From Budvicia diplopodorum (GTDB lineage Bacteria > Pseudomonadota > Gammaproteobacteria > Enterobacterales > Enterobacteriaceae), in contig NZ_WOYF01000005.1 of the NCBI RefSeq assembly GCF_009800925.1, positions 1 to 64,000 on the forward strand: a DNA stretch of 64,000 bases, written 5' to 3'. Below are positions 9,561 through 18,708 of the stretch, one piece after another. The translations under genes were made by a program, and so were the position numbers. How positions within the stretch are numbered: position 1 is the first letter of the stretch; each line of letters starts with the position of its first letter. The notes beneath the pieces are model-generated. The model did no database searches. It worked only from the letters and a program-made list of their open reading frames with translations, and was not told where the DNA came from.

Positions 9561-9765
9561 ATATGCTGACATTCAAAGCAATATCGGCAGCCTGAAAGCC
9601 CTCTTTTTCTTTCTCAGCCTAGACTCAACCACAAAATAAATCCGTTAATCCCCCCGAAGTAACCCACCGTCATAACTTTGAATTACGTCACATTTAATTA
9701 ACATTCCATTATCACTTTCTTGCCATTGATTGTTTTTTAACCATAATTATTATTCTGCAGGTTGA

Positions 9766-9830
9766 TATATACCCAAAATAATTAGCGTTGCAGCAAGGCC
9801 GCAGGCGGGCTAAATCCGCTGCGACGTCAA
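9766..9830 (+). repeat. Half copy of an enterobacterial intergenic repeat (TATACCCAAAATAATT type)
   Basis: The stretch TATATACCCAAAATAATTA followed by GCGTTGCAGCAAGGC matches the left end of a repeat common in Yersinia, Serratia and relatives (from memory). The right half is missing. It lies just upstream of the ABC transporter operon and may form part of its leader. Confidence 0.55.
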
Positions 9831-9861
9831 CTACCACGGGAACTAAAATGGGAATGTAAGC

Positions 9862-10947
9862 ATGTCAAAAAAATTGAACCTACTCATGGTCAGTATGCTA
9901 GCCCTCAATATCGGTGCTGCCGCTGCCGCTCCTGAAAATTACCCGGCCGACTATCAAAAAATTATCGATGCCGCCAAGAAAGAAGGCAAAGTGGTTATCT
10001 ATTCAACCACTGACACCGCGGCGGCCGCGCCAATCATCAAAGGCTTTGAGACGCTCTACCCTGGGATCTCGGTTGAATATAACGATATGAACAGCACGGA
10101 ATTGTATAACCGTTATATCAGCGAACAGGCATCATCCAGCGGCAGCGGCGACGTGGTGTGGAGCTCGGCGATGGATACCGGGGTCAAACTCGCCATCGAC
10201 TATGCTCTCCCTTATAAATCGCCTGAAGCCGGTAAGCTTCCGTCATGGGCGGTCTGGAAAGATACCGCCTACGGTACCACTTATGAACCGCTGGTATTTA
10301 TCTACAACAAGCGCCTGCTTAAAGAAGATGAAGTACCGAAGTCCCATTCTGATTTAGCGGCGCTGGTTAAATCACACCCCGATCGGTTCAAGAACAAAGT
10401 CACGACTTATGATATCGAAAAGTCAGCGCTGGGCTTTATGCTCTCCGTTGAAGACACCAAAAACGATGCCAAATACTTTGAGCATCTAAAAGACATTTCT
10501 AGCGCCGGTATGGTGGTTCAGTCATCGACCGGTACCATGCTGGAACGGGTATCTTCGGGTGAAAACCTAATTGGTTACAATATATTAGAACCCTATGCTA
10601 AAACCCGGGCGGCTAAGGATTCGTCCCTCGGCATTGCCTATCCAAAGGATTACACCTTAGTGCTGTCACGCGTAAGCTTTATCAGTAAACAGGCTGAGCA
10701 TGCCAACGCAGCCAAACTGTGGCTGGACTATGTGTTATCTCAAAAAGGACAGGATATCTTAGCCAATCAGGCCAATATTACCTCCATTCGTGACGATATT
10801 ACCGGAGATAACGACGTAGCCGGTACCACAAAACTCTTAGGTGATTCGTTAAAACCTATCCCGGTCAATGAGAGCCTGCTGGAATACTTAGAGCAGAATA
10901 AGCGGCTGGAATACCTGAAGAAATGGCGGGCCACCACGGGGAAATAA
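9862..10947 (+). CDS. ABC importer periplasmic binding protein (AfuA/FbpA family)
   Basis: The product has 361 residues with a signal peptide (cleavage near GAAAAA-PENYP) and a COG1840-type binding-protein fold (AAKKEGKVVIYSTTD; GSGDVVWSSAMD; FIYNKRLL; ANAAKLWLDYVLSQKGQDIL). First gene of a three-gene importer operon. Members bind ferric iron, sugar phosphates or phosphonates. The adjacent Tyr-Tyr pair used for iron by FbpA is not evident, so an organic phosphate is at least as likely as iron. Substrate unresolved. Confidence 0.85.
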   Translation: MSKKLNLLMVSMLALNIGAAAAAPENYPADYQKIIDAAKKEGKVVIYSTTDTAAAAPIIKGFETLYPGISVEYNDMNSTELYNRYISEQASSSGSGDVVWSSAMDTGVKLAIDYALPYKSPEAGKLPSWAVWKDTAYGTTYEPLVFIYNKRLLKEDEVPKSHSDLAALVKSHPDRFKNKVTTYDIEKSALGFMLSVEDTKNDAKYFEHLKDISSAGMVVQSSTGTMLERVSSGENLIGYNILEPYAKTRAAKDSSLGIAYPKDYTLVLSRVSFISKQAEHANAAKLWLDYVLSQKGQDILANQANITSIRDDITGDNDVAGTTKLLGDSLKPIPVNESLLEYLEQNKRLEYLKKWRATTGK

Positions 10948-11019
10948 CCCAAGGCTAACTTAACGGCAAAGACAGTCTGCCTTTGCCGTTAACATTATTA
11001 TTATAAATAGGGTTCGACT

Positions 11020-12789
11020 ATGTACTCATTGCGCAGAATAAAGCAGAGCTTACCGCGCGGTGCAGTAGTGTTTTTAACGGCATTATTTATCTATGGACCG
11101 TTGGCGCTTATTGTCACCCAAAGCTTTCTTTCGGCCCCGTTTTTTGTTCCTAATAAAGTTTTTACTCTGGATGCTTATCGCTTCGTTTTTGACGATCCGG
11201 ATTTCTATAAGGCGCTAAAAAGCGGATTTATTTTAGCTTTTGGTCTGGTAGTTATTGTTATTCCATTGGGCGGAATTCTGGCGTTTTTGATCGTCAGATG
11301 TGACCTTCCCGGTCGCCGCTGGATTGAACCAATGATACTGGTACCGGTATTCGTTTCACCGATGGTGCTAGGCTTTGGCTATGTGGTCGCCGCCGGTCCG
11401 GTCGGATTCTTCTCTCTGTGGATGCAGGATATTATTGGCTTCGTGCCGTGGAATATCTACTCGATGACCAGTATCGTGATCATCGCCGGGCTAACGCACG
11501 TTCCTCATGCCTATTTGTATATTTCATCGGCGCTGCGCAACATGGGGTCGGACGTCGAAGAAGCGGCGCGCATTTCCGGCGCATCGCCATTACGGGTGAT
11601 GGTGTCGGTCAGCCTGCCGATGGTAAGACCGGCCATTCTGTTCGCTACCGTACTGCTGTTTTTTCTTGGGCTGGAAGTGTTTGGCCTGATGTTAGTACTC
11701 GGCGATCCAGAGGGAAATCTGGTACTGGCAACCTATCTGTATAAGCTCACCAATAAGCTCGGCATTCCATCTTACCATCTGATGGCCGTGGTGGCGGTGG
11801 TGCTAATCAGTATTACCGTACCGCTCATTATGCTTCAGCGTCGTCTGATGCGAACCAATAACCGCTTTGTCACGGTGAAAGGTAAAGCTTCGCAGTCCCA
11901 CGTTTTACCCTTAGGCAAGTGGCGTTGGATCTCTGCCAGCATTGTCGTTCTCTGGCTGATAGTGACTATTTTCGTTCCGCTTACCGGCATACTGCTGCGG
12001 GCATTTGTCTCCAACTGGGGAGTCGGTGTCTCGCTATTTGACCAACTGTCTCTCGACACTTTCCGCACCGTGTTCTCTCAACCGAACCTGATACGCGCGA
12101 TTATTAACTCGGTGGCTATCGGCGTATTCGGCGGTGCGCTGGCGGTTATCTGTTACACCTTTATCAGTCTGGCCATGCACAGAAAGCCGGACCGCGTCAC
12201 CCAGTTCTTGGATTACAGCATTTTGGTACCCCGGGCAGTGCCGGGATTACTGGCCGGTCTGGCGTTTTTATGGGTATTTCTGTTCACCCCAATGTGGATG
12301 GATAAGTCCCTCGCCAATGGCTATATGTCGATCATTCCGGGCTCAGAATGGATCCGCGAGAATGTGATTGTCTGGATGCGTACGGTGCGCAATACCATCT
12401 TCAGCGTTTGGCTGGCCTATACCGTGGTGTGGCTGGCCTATGGCCTGCGGCTTATCTCATCGGCGCTGTTACAGGTCGGGGCCGAGCTGGAAGAAGCGGC
12501 GCGCAGCACCGGCGCACGGCGCAGTCAGGTAACCCGACATATTACCGTTCCGCTGGCCCGATACGGGCTTATCGGCTCATGGCTATTGATGTTCCTGATT
12601 TTCGAGCGTGAATATTCTACCGGCGTCTACCTGTTGTCACCCGGCACAGAAACCATCGGTTCGATGCTGGTTTCCCTGTGGGCCACCGGTGCCGTCGATA
12701 TTGTTGCCGCCCTATCGTTTATCAATATTGTATTGGTCATGCTCGGATTAGGCATCGCCCTGCGTTTTGGAGTAAAACTCAATGACTGA
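11020..12789 (+). CDS. ABC importer permease, two-domain (AfuB/FbpB type)
   Basis: The product has 589 residues and about 12 hydrophobic segments in two homologous halves. Each half carries the EAA loop that contacts the ATPase (EEAARISGASPLRVMVSVSLP and EEAARSTGARRSQVTRHITVP, with the conserved Gly). Fused permeases of this size are typical of the ferric/organophosphate importer class. Its end overlaps the ATPase gene by 8 bp. Confidence 0.9.
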   Translation: MYSLRRIKQSLPRGAVVFLTALFIYGPLALIVTQSFLSAPFFVPNKVFTLDAYRFVFDDPDFYKALKSGFILAFGLVVIVIPLGGILAFLIVRCDLPGRRWIEPMILVPVFVSPMVLGFGYVVAAGPVGFFSLWMQDIIGFVPWNIYSMTSIVIIAGLTHVPHAYLYISSALRNMGSDVEEAARISGASPLRVMVSVSLPMVRPAILFATVLLFFLGLEVFGLMLVLGDPEGNLVLATYLYKLTNKLGIPSYHLMAVVAVVLISITVPLIMLQRRLMRTNNRFVTVKGKASQSHVLPLGKWRWISASIVVLWLIVTIFVPLTGILLRAFVSNWGVGVSLFDQLSLDTFRTVFSQPNLIRAIINSVAIGVFGGALAVICYTFISLAMHRKPDRVTQFLDYSILVPRAVPGLLAGLAFLWVFLFTPMWMDKSLANGYMSIIPGSEWIRENVIVWMRTVRNTIFSVWLAYTVVWLAYGLRLISSALLQVGAELEEAARSTGARRSQVTRHITVPLARYGLIGSWLLMFLIFEREYSTGVYLLSPGTETIGSMLVSLWATGAVDIVAALSFINIVLVMLGLGIALRFGVKLND

Positions 12790-13855
12790 ACTTCTGGTAG
12801 AGAACCTGCATCTGGACTACGGCACCAACCCGGTGCTTAAAGGGGTGTCGATGCAGCTACACAAAGGGGAGGTTGTCACGCTATTAGGTCCCTCTGGTAG
12901 CGGGAAAACCACTTTATTACGCGCCGTTGCCGGGCTTGAAGGCCCAAGTAAAGGGCGAATTACCCTTGGCGATCGGGTTATTTATGAGGGCAGCACCGGC
13001 AAAGAAATTCCGGTAGAAGAACGTAATCTGGGGCTGGTGTTTCAGTCTTATGCCCTGTGGCCTCATATGACTATTTTCGACAATATTGCCTACCCGCTAA
13101 AGCTGCGCAAAGTGTCATCCGCAGAAATTAAACAGCGGGTTCAGGCAGTACTAGAACAGTTAGGTTTGGGCCAGCTAGGCCAGCGCTATCCTCATCAACT
13201 GTCAGGCGGACAGCAACAGCGCGTGGCTATCGGCCGCGGACTGGTCTACAACCCGCCGGTGCTTTTATTAGATGAACCGTTATCAAACCTCGATGCCAAG
13301 CTGCGAGAAGAAGCCAGGGTGTTCCTGCGCAGGTTGATTGTCGATCTCGGGCTATCGGCCCTGATGGTCACCCACGATCAGAACGAAGCCATGGCCATAT
13401 CCGATCGTATTCTGTTGCTCAATAACGGCGTCATTGAGCAACAGGGAACACCGCAGGAGATGTACGGCACGCCCAAGTCGCTGTTTACCGCCGAGTTTAT
13501 GGGCAGTAACAACCGGCTCAACGGCCGGATTGTGGAGCTAAAAGACGGCTATGCGCGTATTCAAGGCGCTAGCTGGAATTTATGGGGCAAACCGGTGGGA
13601 GATTTAGCCGTAGGGCAGGAGGTGATGGCCATCATTCGGGTAGAACAGGTGAAGCTCAACGACAATGCTGAAGGGAACTATCTGGAATTACCGTTGCTGA
13701 CACAAATGTATCTTGGCAGCCACTGGGAATATTTATTCCGCGAACCTGACGATAACTCTCCGGTATTACGGGCCTTTGGCACTCACCAACCGTACAGCGG
13801 GCAGTGCCGCCTATCGATGCCGATGGATCAGGTTTGGGTGTTTCCGAGGGAATGA
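12782..13855 (+). CDS. ABC importer ATPase (FbpC/AfuC type)
   Basis: The product has 357 residues. The Walker A motif GPSGSGKTT is near residue 38; the signature LSGGQQQR precedes Walker B LLLDEPLSNLD and the H-loop THDQ. A C-terminal TOBE-like domain follows (from about residue 240). It energises the two-domain permease encoded by the overlapping upstream gene. A dispersed hairpin repeat lies directly after its stop. Confidence 0.92.
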   Translation: MTELLVENLHLDYGTNPVLKGVSMQLHKGEVVTLLGPSGSGKTTLLRAVAGLEGPSKGRITLGDRVIYEGSTGKEIPVEERNLGLVFQSYALWPHMTIFDNIAYPLKLRKVSSAEIKQRVQAVLEQLGLGQLGQRYPHQLSGGQQQRVAIGRGLVYNPPVLLLDEPLSNLDAKLREEARVFLRRLIVDLGLSALMVTHDQNEAMAISDRILLLNNGVIEQQGTPQEMYGTPKSLFTAEFMGSNNRLNGRIVELKDGYARIQGASWNLWGKPVGDLAVGQEVMAIIRVEQVKLNDNAEGNYLELPLLTQMYLGSHWEYLFREPDDNSPVLRAFGTHQPYSGQCRLSMPMDQVWVFPRE

Positions 13856-13876
13856 ATCAGCCCGTGTTCTCGCCTT

Positions 13877-13963
13877 CGTCACTCCGGTGCAAACCGGGGT
13901 CTAGCCTTTAAGCCGAGTGCTAATTTGTCAGTTAAAATCTGGGTCCCGGCTTTCGCCGGGATA
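13877..13963 (-). repeat. Dispersed hairpin repeat, copy 2 (most complete)
   Basis: Read on the minus strand it begins TTATCCCGGCGAAAGCCGGG, continues CCCAGATTTTAACTGACAAA and TTAGCACTCGGCTTAAAGGC, and ends with a second GC hairpin (CCCCGGTTTGCACCGGAGTG). So the whole unit is about 87 bp with a hairpin at each end. It may act as terminator for the ABC operon. Confidence 0.85.
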
Positions 13964-14015
13964 ACAACATGTTCAGGTCCACTCTATCTCTTATGTTATT
14001 GTGAACCAGAAGTCA

Positions 14016-14317
14016 TCAGACGATAAAGCCGATATGCTTACCTGTCGGTAGTTTGATATCTATTTGCAACTCCCCCCCATTGCTTCAACGTAGCGTTTTA
14101 GGGTAGACAATTTCTGATCGTTACCGCGAGATTCAATAGCGGCGACAGAGGGTTGAGAGATTCCCATGTAAGCAGCTAATTCGACCTGCGACATTTGTAG
14201 TTCATCGCGTAAAGCCTGTATTTTTGAAATGAGTAGCATTTGCTCCCCCATCCCTTTAATACGTTCTTGGCTCTCAGAAAAATGGGAAGCCAACATGTCT
14301 TTTAAATTGCCCATCAT
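14016..14317 (-). pseudogene. HigA-like XRE antitoxin, frameshifted near its end
   Basis: The open frame from the ATG at 14317 gives 85 residues with a Cro/C1-type helix-turn-helix (LQMSQVELAAYMGISQPSVAAIE) and stops at 14060 after YVEAMGGSCK. Immediately before the stop is a run of seven G on the coding strand (14078-14072). With one more G the frame would continue as GGELQIDIKLPTGKHIGFIV and stop at 14016, which is the usual C-terminal end of this antitoxin family. The sequenced allele is thus probably a 1-nt slip in a homopolymer: mutation, phase variation or sequencing error. Confidence 0.75.
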
Positions 14318-14532
14318 TACCTCTTCAATGCCTGTAAATGCGTGGTAAATTCGGCATCAGCAACCGGAATCATTCGCGTATAAAAACGTTTGGGGCTAGC
14401 CTCTTTATTGCCAACACATAAAATAACGGCCCGGCGTTCTAAATCAAATGCGAATAATGCCCTGATGGGACACCCCTTATGCAGAACGCGTAGCTCCTTC
14501 ATATTACGATGAATAGAGCCACTGCAGTCTGG
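14317..14532 (-). pseudogene. HigB/RelE-like toxin, C-terminal half only
   Basis: From about residue 60 of a typical 110-120-residue toxin of the phage Gp49/HigB family, the frame reads GSIHRNMKELRVLHKGCPIR, then ALFAFDLERRAVILCVGNKE and ends FTTHLQALKR. Upstream it hits a stop (TAA at 14535-14533) and no N-terminal half is found. Translation could start at the ATG at 14502, but the fragment should not be toxic. Its stop overlaps the antitoxin ATG, the usual toxin-antitoxin arrangement. Confidence 0.75.
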
Positions 14533-14679
14533 TTAATATATGTAGGGAAATTGCAAAAAAATGAGCTCAGTTGTGCATATTGTACGCAAATGCACTGAAT
14601 TGTACTCAATTGTATCCTAGGGTTTTACTCCGGCTACCGGATTGTATAATTAAAGCACATGTCGATAGGGAAAATAATA

Positions 14680-15372
14680 ATGACAATGTATAAGGTAATG
14701 TTGGTAGAAGACGACTCCCGGTTAGCCTCTTTGATCGATGAATATTTATCTGACTATGAATTTGACGTCAGCATCGTTAGTCGCGGAGATACTGCTTTAA
14801 CCCGTTTTGGCGAAATTCAGCCAGACATTGTCATTCTTGATTTAATGCTGCCCGGTCTGGATGGCATGACCGTTTGCCGACAGCTCAGCGCAGTGAGCAA
14901 TGTGCCAATTATTATTGTGACTGCGCGGGAAGATAGTTTTGATGAAGTGCTCGGGTTGGAACAAGGGGCCGATGATTATGTTAACAAACCGGTTAAGCCT
15001 CGTATTTTATTAGCCCGGCTGCGAGCCCTATTGCGGCGGGGGAGAATAGATAAACCCAAAATTAACGAAGAAGTGACTATTGGCAAACTCACCATTTCCA
15101 GACGCAACCGTCAGGTTTTCTGGCGCGGATTGCCCGCGGAATTAAGCAACTCTGAATATAAGCTGCTGCTTGCTCTCATTGAGTCTGCCGGTAATGTGCT
15201 ATCGCGCGATGATTTGCTAAAGAAAATGCGCGGAATCGAGTTTGATGGCCTTGACCGCAGTATTGATAATAATATTTCGCGCCTACGGCGTAAGCTTGAT
15301 GATGAAAACGCACAGAAAATAAAAACGGTCTGGGGCCAAGGCTATTTATTTATCCCTTCGGCATGGGACTAA
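14680..15372 (+). CDS. rstA: OmpR-family response regulator, RstA-like
   Basis: The product has about 230 residues: a receiver domain (VEDD acidic pocket; phosphoacceptor Asp in VILDLMLPGLDGMT; Lys in VNKPVKP) and an OmpR-type winged helix (LSNSEYKLLLALIE; FDGLDRSIDNNISRLRRKL; KTVWGQGYLF). The DGLDRS..ISRLR motif and the W-D end resemble E. coli RstA. The ATG at 14680 has AGGG nine bases upstream; 14659 and 14686 are alternatives. Paired with the kinase gene that starts 4 bp after its stop. Confidence 0.85.
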   Translation: MTMYKVMLVEDDSRLASLIDEYLSDYEFDVSIVSRGDTALTRFGEIQPDIVILDLMLPGLDGMTVCRQLSAVSNVPIIIVTAREDSFDEVLGLEQGADDYVNKPVKPRILLARLRALLRRGRIDKPKINEEVTIGKLTISRRNRQVFWRGLPAELSNSEYKLLLALIESAGNVLSRDDLLKKMRGIEFDGLDRSIDNNISRLRRKLDDENAQKIKTVWGQGYLFIPSAWD

Positions 15373-15375
15373 GCT

Positions 15376-16695
15376 ATGTGGCGCTTACTGATCCGAATTT
15401 TTCCGGTAGTGGTCATCTCGATGATATCGGCTATAGCTATCGTTGTTTGGGTTTTGTATTACTCATCCCAGAGTTGGATGGAAGAAATTACATTAACCCA
15501 TACTAAAAGTGACGTATTTTTGCTTAAAGAGTACCTATCTCAAAGCCACAGCGAGACGGAGCTAGAACAGCGTTTTAAGGTCTTCCAGCAGCAATACGTA
15601 GGCGGTAGCTACATGGTGCCTATCGCTCACCTAACGGTACTTTCACCAGAAAAGAAACGGCAGTTACTTGATGGTAAAACGGTATCTCAGATTGGAACTG
15701 ACTATGTATCGATGATATATCCGGTGATCTATTTTCGCGCTGGCGACTCAGATCGGGCCGTTATTATTGACTATAAAGTGTACTTTGAGAACACGGCAAG
15801 CATTGACGCAATGATTAATGTCTCTGGCCTGTTGGTTTGCCTGTTCTTTCTTTCACTCTGGTCATGTTTTCATTGGGCTGAGTTTAAAAAACTAATACGA
15901 GCAACTGAGCGGATAACTCAAGGGGACTTCTCTGCCAGAGCAAAGGTAAATAAGTATGCAAGCACTTACCCTGTGGCCTATCAGGTTAACCAAATGGCGG
16001 CTTACATTGAGCGATTAATTAATGGTCAGCGTGATTTAATTCATTCCGTTTCTCATGAGCTCAGAAGCCCGATTGCCAGACTCAGCTTCGGTTTGGAATT
16101 GCTGCAGAAAATAGGCCAGAAATCCGGTCAACGCACACAGCTAAAGCTTAGAATCTGCGAACTGCAAGGGGATGTCGATGAGCTTAATGATTTAGTTAAC
16201 GAACTACTCCAGCTTGCTACCGTTGGGCAACAGTATTTGACTAACCCACAATGGTTTGACTTAGGCGCTATGCTGCATGACAGCCTACGGATATTGAAGC
16301 GCAGCAACAAGGCTAAATATATTACCACCTCATGGTCGGCTGAACTGGGTGACTATAAGGGCGACGAGCGCCTTCTGGAGCGAGTGGTTACTAACGTTCT
16401 GCATAATGCAGGTAAATATGCCGCACAGCGAATTAACCTATCGGCAAAAAAACTGCCCAGCGGCGATTACGAAATTGTCATTGAAGATGACGGCCCCGGA
16501 ATACCCGTTGAAGAACGGGAACGCATATTTGAGCCGTTCTATCGGCTGGAAAGTATCTGGGATAAGAAGGTTAGCGGCTATGGGCTAGGGTTATCCATCG
16601 TTCAGAAAATAGTTCTGGTCCACCATGGTCACATTAATATTGAAACTTCAGAACTAGGAGGAGCAAAGTTTATCATTCGATTACCCAAAGGCTAG
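15376..16695 (+). CDS. rstB: Sensor histidine kinase, RstB-like
   Basis: The product has 439 residues: an N-terminal membrane segment (7-30), a short periplasmic domain (about 30-145), a second membrane segment (146-168), a HAMP linker, and a HisKA box SVSHELRSPIARLSFGLELL with phosphoacceptor H227. An HATPase domain follows (NVLHNAGKYA; EDDGPGIP; YGLGLSIV). Length and domain order match RstB (433 in E. coli). Signals are unknown; E. coli RstAB belongs to the PhoP/low-Mg network. Confidence 0.85.
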   Translation: MWRLLIRIFPVVVISMISAIAIVVWVLYYSSQSWMEEITLTHTKSDVFLLKEYLSQSHSETELEQRFKVFQQQYVGGSYMVPIAHLTVLSPEKKRQLLDGKTVSQIGTDYVSMIYPVIYFRAGDSDRAVIIDYKVYFENTASIDAMINVSGLLVCLFFLSLWSCFHWAEFKKLIRATERITQGDFSARAKVNKYASTYPVAYQVNQMAAYIERLINGQRDLIHSVSHELRSPIARLSFGLELLQKIGQKSGQRTQLKLRICELQGDVDELNDLVNELLQLATVGQQYLTNPQWFDLGAMLHDSLRILKRSNKAKYITTSWSAELGDYKGDERLLERVVTNVLHNAGKYAAQRINLSAKKLPSGDYEIVIEDDGPGIPVEERERIFEPFYRLESIWDKKVSGYGLGLSIVQKIVLVHHGHINIETSELGGAKFIIRLPKG

Positions 16696-16729
16696 GTTAA
16701 ATCCTGATATATATAATAAGGATACTAAT

Positions 16730-16930
16730 ATGCTATTTGATAAATTATTTAACCCAATGCCTCCCTGTCGGCACTGTAGTAAAACGGGCAATATAAAAAG
16801 ACACGGTAGGGGAACAGCCGGCTACCAGCGTTATTTTTGTACCTCATGCAGCCGCACTTTTCAGACTAAGTATATTTATAATATTGCCAATAAGCAGAAT
16901 GCAATGAGTGCCCCATCGCCTCAGCAATGA
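16730..16930 (+). CDS. Orphan IS1 InsA-like zinc-ribbon protein
   Basis: The product has 66 residues with CRHC and CTSC pairs and QRYFCTSCSRTFQTKYIYN, aligning with the fragment at 1.4 kb and with the InsA zinc ribbon. No helix-turn-helix, InsB or IS ends follow. An AAGG ribosome-binding site lies upstream. It may be an IS remnant or a small domesticated protein; the shared length and ribosome-binding site argue mildly for the latter. Confidence 0.6.
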   Translation: MLFDKLFNPMPPCRHCSKTGNIKRHGRGTAGYQRYFCTSCSRTFQTKYIYNIANKQNAMSAPSPQQ

Positions 16931-17027
16931 GCAGGCATCAATAACTATTAACGCTCTCAAACTCGGTATATTGAAGAGATATGCTGAATATTTTTAATTA
17001 AGAAATAAATAAAGGAAGAAATTTATA

Positions 17028-17570
17028 ATGAAACTCACTTCATTACTGGCAGGTTTATTTGTTGTTGTACCCGCACTGCTTTTATCCGGCTGTGACGGTG
17101 GAACAAAGCACGAAAAAGGGAATATTCTAAATAGACAGGCCTCCATTACCTTGCCTGCCGGTTTTATCAAAATGCCGGAAGATCTATTAAAAACCATGTA
17201 CCCGCAGGCCCAACGGCCTAACGAAGCCTGGTATGTAGAAAGTGAAAAAAGCAAGGTCTCTTTCGCCTTTAGCCAAACGGCTCAGGCCATGACCGATGCT
17301 CAGCTACCGGGCTTTGCCGAAGCAATGAAAAACCAGTTTAGTGCTTTCTCACCCAAAGTGTCGGAAATCAAAGTGAATGGCAAAAAAGCCATACGCATTG
17401 AGGTGCTCACCCCAGATACCACTAACCCTGGCGGTACTCAAATCTTTAACGTTATGCAGTTTTCGTCTATGAACGGAAAACTACTGATAGCCGCGTTTAA
17501 TACCACCGTAGATCTGCAGGAAAAATATCAACAGAGTGGTAAAGCCGCGCTGGATACCCTTACTTGGTAA
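17028..17570 (+). CDS. Putative lipoprotein, DcrB-like
   Basis: The product has 180 residues and a lipoprotein signal (MKLTSLLAGLFVVVPALLLSGC; lipobox LLSGC). The mature part has the alternating beta pattern of DcrB/PsbP-like proteins (ASITLPAGFIKMP; KKAIRIEVLTPD; MQFSSMNGKLLIAAFNTTVD). DcrB-type lipoproteins act in envelope processes, but the similarity is only moderate. Single gene with its own AGGAAG ribosome-binding site. Confidence 0.7.
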   Translation: MKLTSLLAGLFVVVPALLLSGCDGGTKHEKGNILNRQASITLPAGFIKMPEDLLKTMYPQAQRPNEAWYVESEKSKVSFAFSQTAQAMTDAQLPGFAEAMKNQFSAFSPKVSEIKVNGKKAIRIEVLTPDTTNPGGTQIFNVMQFSSMNGKLLIAAFNTTVDLQEKYQQSGKAALDTLTW

Positions 17571-17754
17571 CTGGTTAACATTTGTAGGCTGCCTATATGG
17601 CAGCCTAAGATTGCTGACAAAGTTGTTTAAGTTGGTTTCAGTGTAAATTTCGGCCGCATAATCAACATCGGAATATAACCATTTTCTAATGGACGAGAGG
17701 CGCAGGACATTAATTGAGCCGTACTATGGGAAAGGGGATATGATGAGTAGGGAT

Positions 17755-17780
17755 AATTGGGCTATGTTTATAGCCCAATT
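17755..17780 (-). terminator. Hairpin downstream of fdhE
   Basis: A perfect 11-bp inverted repeat (AATTGGGCTAT / ATAGCCCAATT) with a 4-nt loop lies just past the fdhE stop. It lacks a long T-run on the minus strand. Confidence 0.65.
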
Positions 17781-17790
17781 CTTTGAGGGT

Positions 17791-18708
17791 CTACTCTCCG
17801 GATGGAAAAAGAAAAGGATTCAAGCCGCTTCTGGCGAAGTTCTCCCCTTCCATTTTAGCGTCCAGCACCAGCGAGGCTAAATCGTCAGCCACTGGCTCGA
17901 CGAACCGATCTTTATCCTGATACAAAATCTTCAGGTAGCTGCCACAGTCGCCGCAGCTTTCCGCTTTTATCGCCGCCTGTTCGGTGTCCAACGACCAATA
18001 GTCTAGCTTACCGGTTTGCTCACAGTTGCTGCATTTAACCCGCACCATATGCCATTCGCTTTCGCACAGGCTACAGTGTAAATAGCGCAGCCCGGTTTCA
18101 GTGCCGATATGCACAACGCTCGCCACCGGCGGGCTGTCGCACACCGGGCAGTTATGGCGCTCTTCGCCGTATTCAGCCTTAGCTTTACCGGGAATTTGGG
18201 TCGCCATTTGCGCCCAATAAACCGATAACGCCGCCCACAGGAATGGGGCTTTATCGCTGCCTACTTTACCGATTTCACCGCACAGTAACGCCGTGGCTAA
18301 GTCTTCCAGTTCCTGAGAACCAGCTTTGCTTAGCGCTTCTAAAACCGGTAGCACATGCCCGGGAGCCGTCGGTTCCAGCTCGGCAATAATCGCGCTCAGT
18401 AGCGTTTGCCAGTGCTTGCTGCGGGGGAAATATTTCACCGATAACGGTGAGTGGCCTGCGGCAGTAGAAGCCTTCAGCACTTCAGTTAAATCAATGGATA
18501 ACGGAAGATCGTGCTGGGCATTTTGCTGCGCCTCAACCACCGTGGCGGCAAAATTCAGGTAATCACCCAGCGGATGCTGCTGCGCCAACTGGCATAAACG
18601 TTCAGCCCGGCGGGAATATAAACTCTTTAAGTTGGCAAATAACAACGGCGGGATTACTCCCGCCGTCTTTGCCACTTCGCCCTGAGGGACGATGCGGATG
18701 CTACTCAT
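17791..18708 (-). CDS. fdhE: Formate dehydrogenase accessory protein FdhE
   Basis: The product has 305 residues and four CxxC rubredoxin-like pairs (CPVC, CSLC, CSNC, CGDC) that bind iron. FdhE is a cytoplasmic chaperone needed for active respiratory formate dehydrogenases. The start is set at ATG 18708 ([11 protein letters not shown], as in the family, E. coli 309 residues); an upstream in-frame start would run deep into fdoI. It overlaps the fdoI stop by 8 bp, so it is the last gene of fdoGHI-fdhE. Confidence 0.95.
   Translation of the reverse strand: MSSIRIVPQGEVAKTAGVIPPLLFANLKSLYSRRAERLCQLAQQHPLGDYLNFAATVVEAQQNAQHDLPLSIDLTEVLKASTAAGHSPLSVKYFPRSKHWQTLLSAIIAELEPTAPGHVLPVLEALSKAGSQELEDLATALLCGEIGKVGSDKAPFLWAALSVYWAQMATQIPGKAKAEYGEERHNCPVCDSPPVASVVHIGTETGLRYLHCSLCESEWHMVRVKCSNCEQTGKLDYWSLDTEQAAIKAESCGDCGSYLKILYQDKDRFVEPVADDLASLVLDAKMEGENFARSGLNPFLFPSGE

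Noticed and set aside
17689-17880. 63-residue plus-strand reading frame
   Set aside because: It includes the hairpin after fdhE and then reads into fdhE antisense; no family features.
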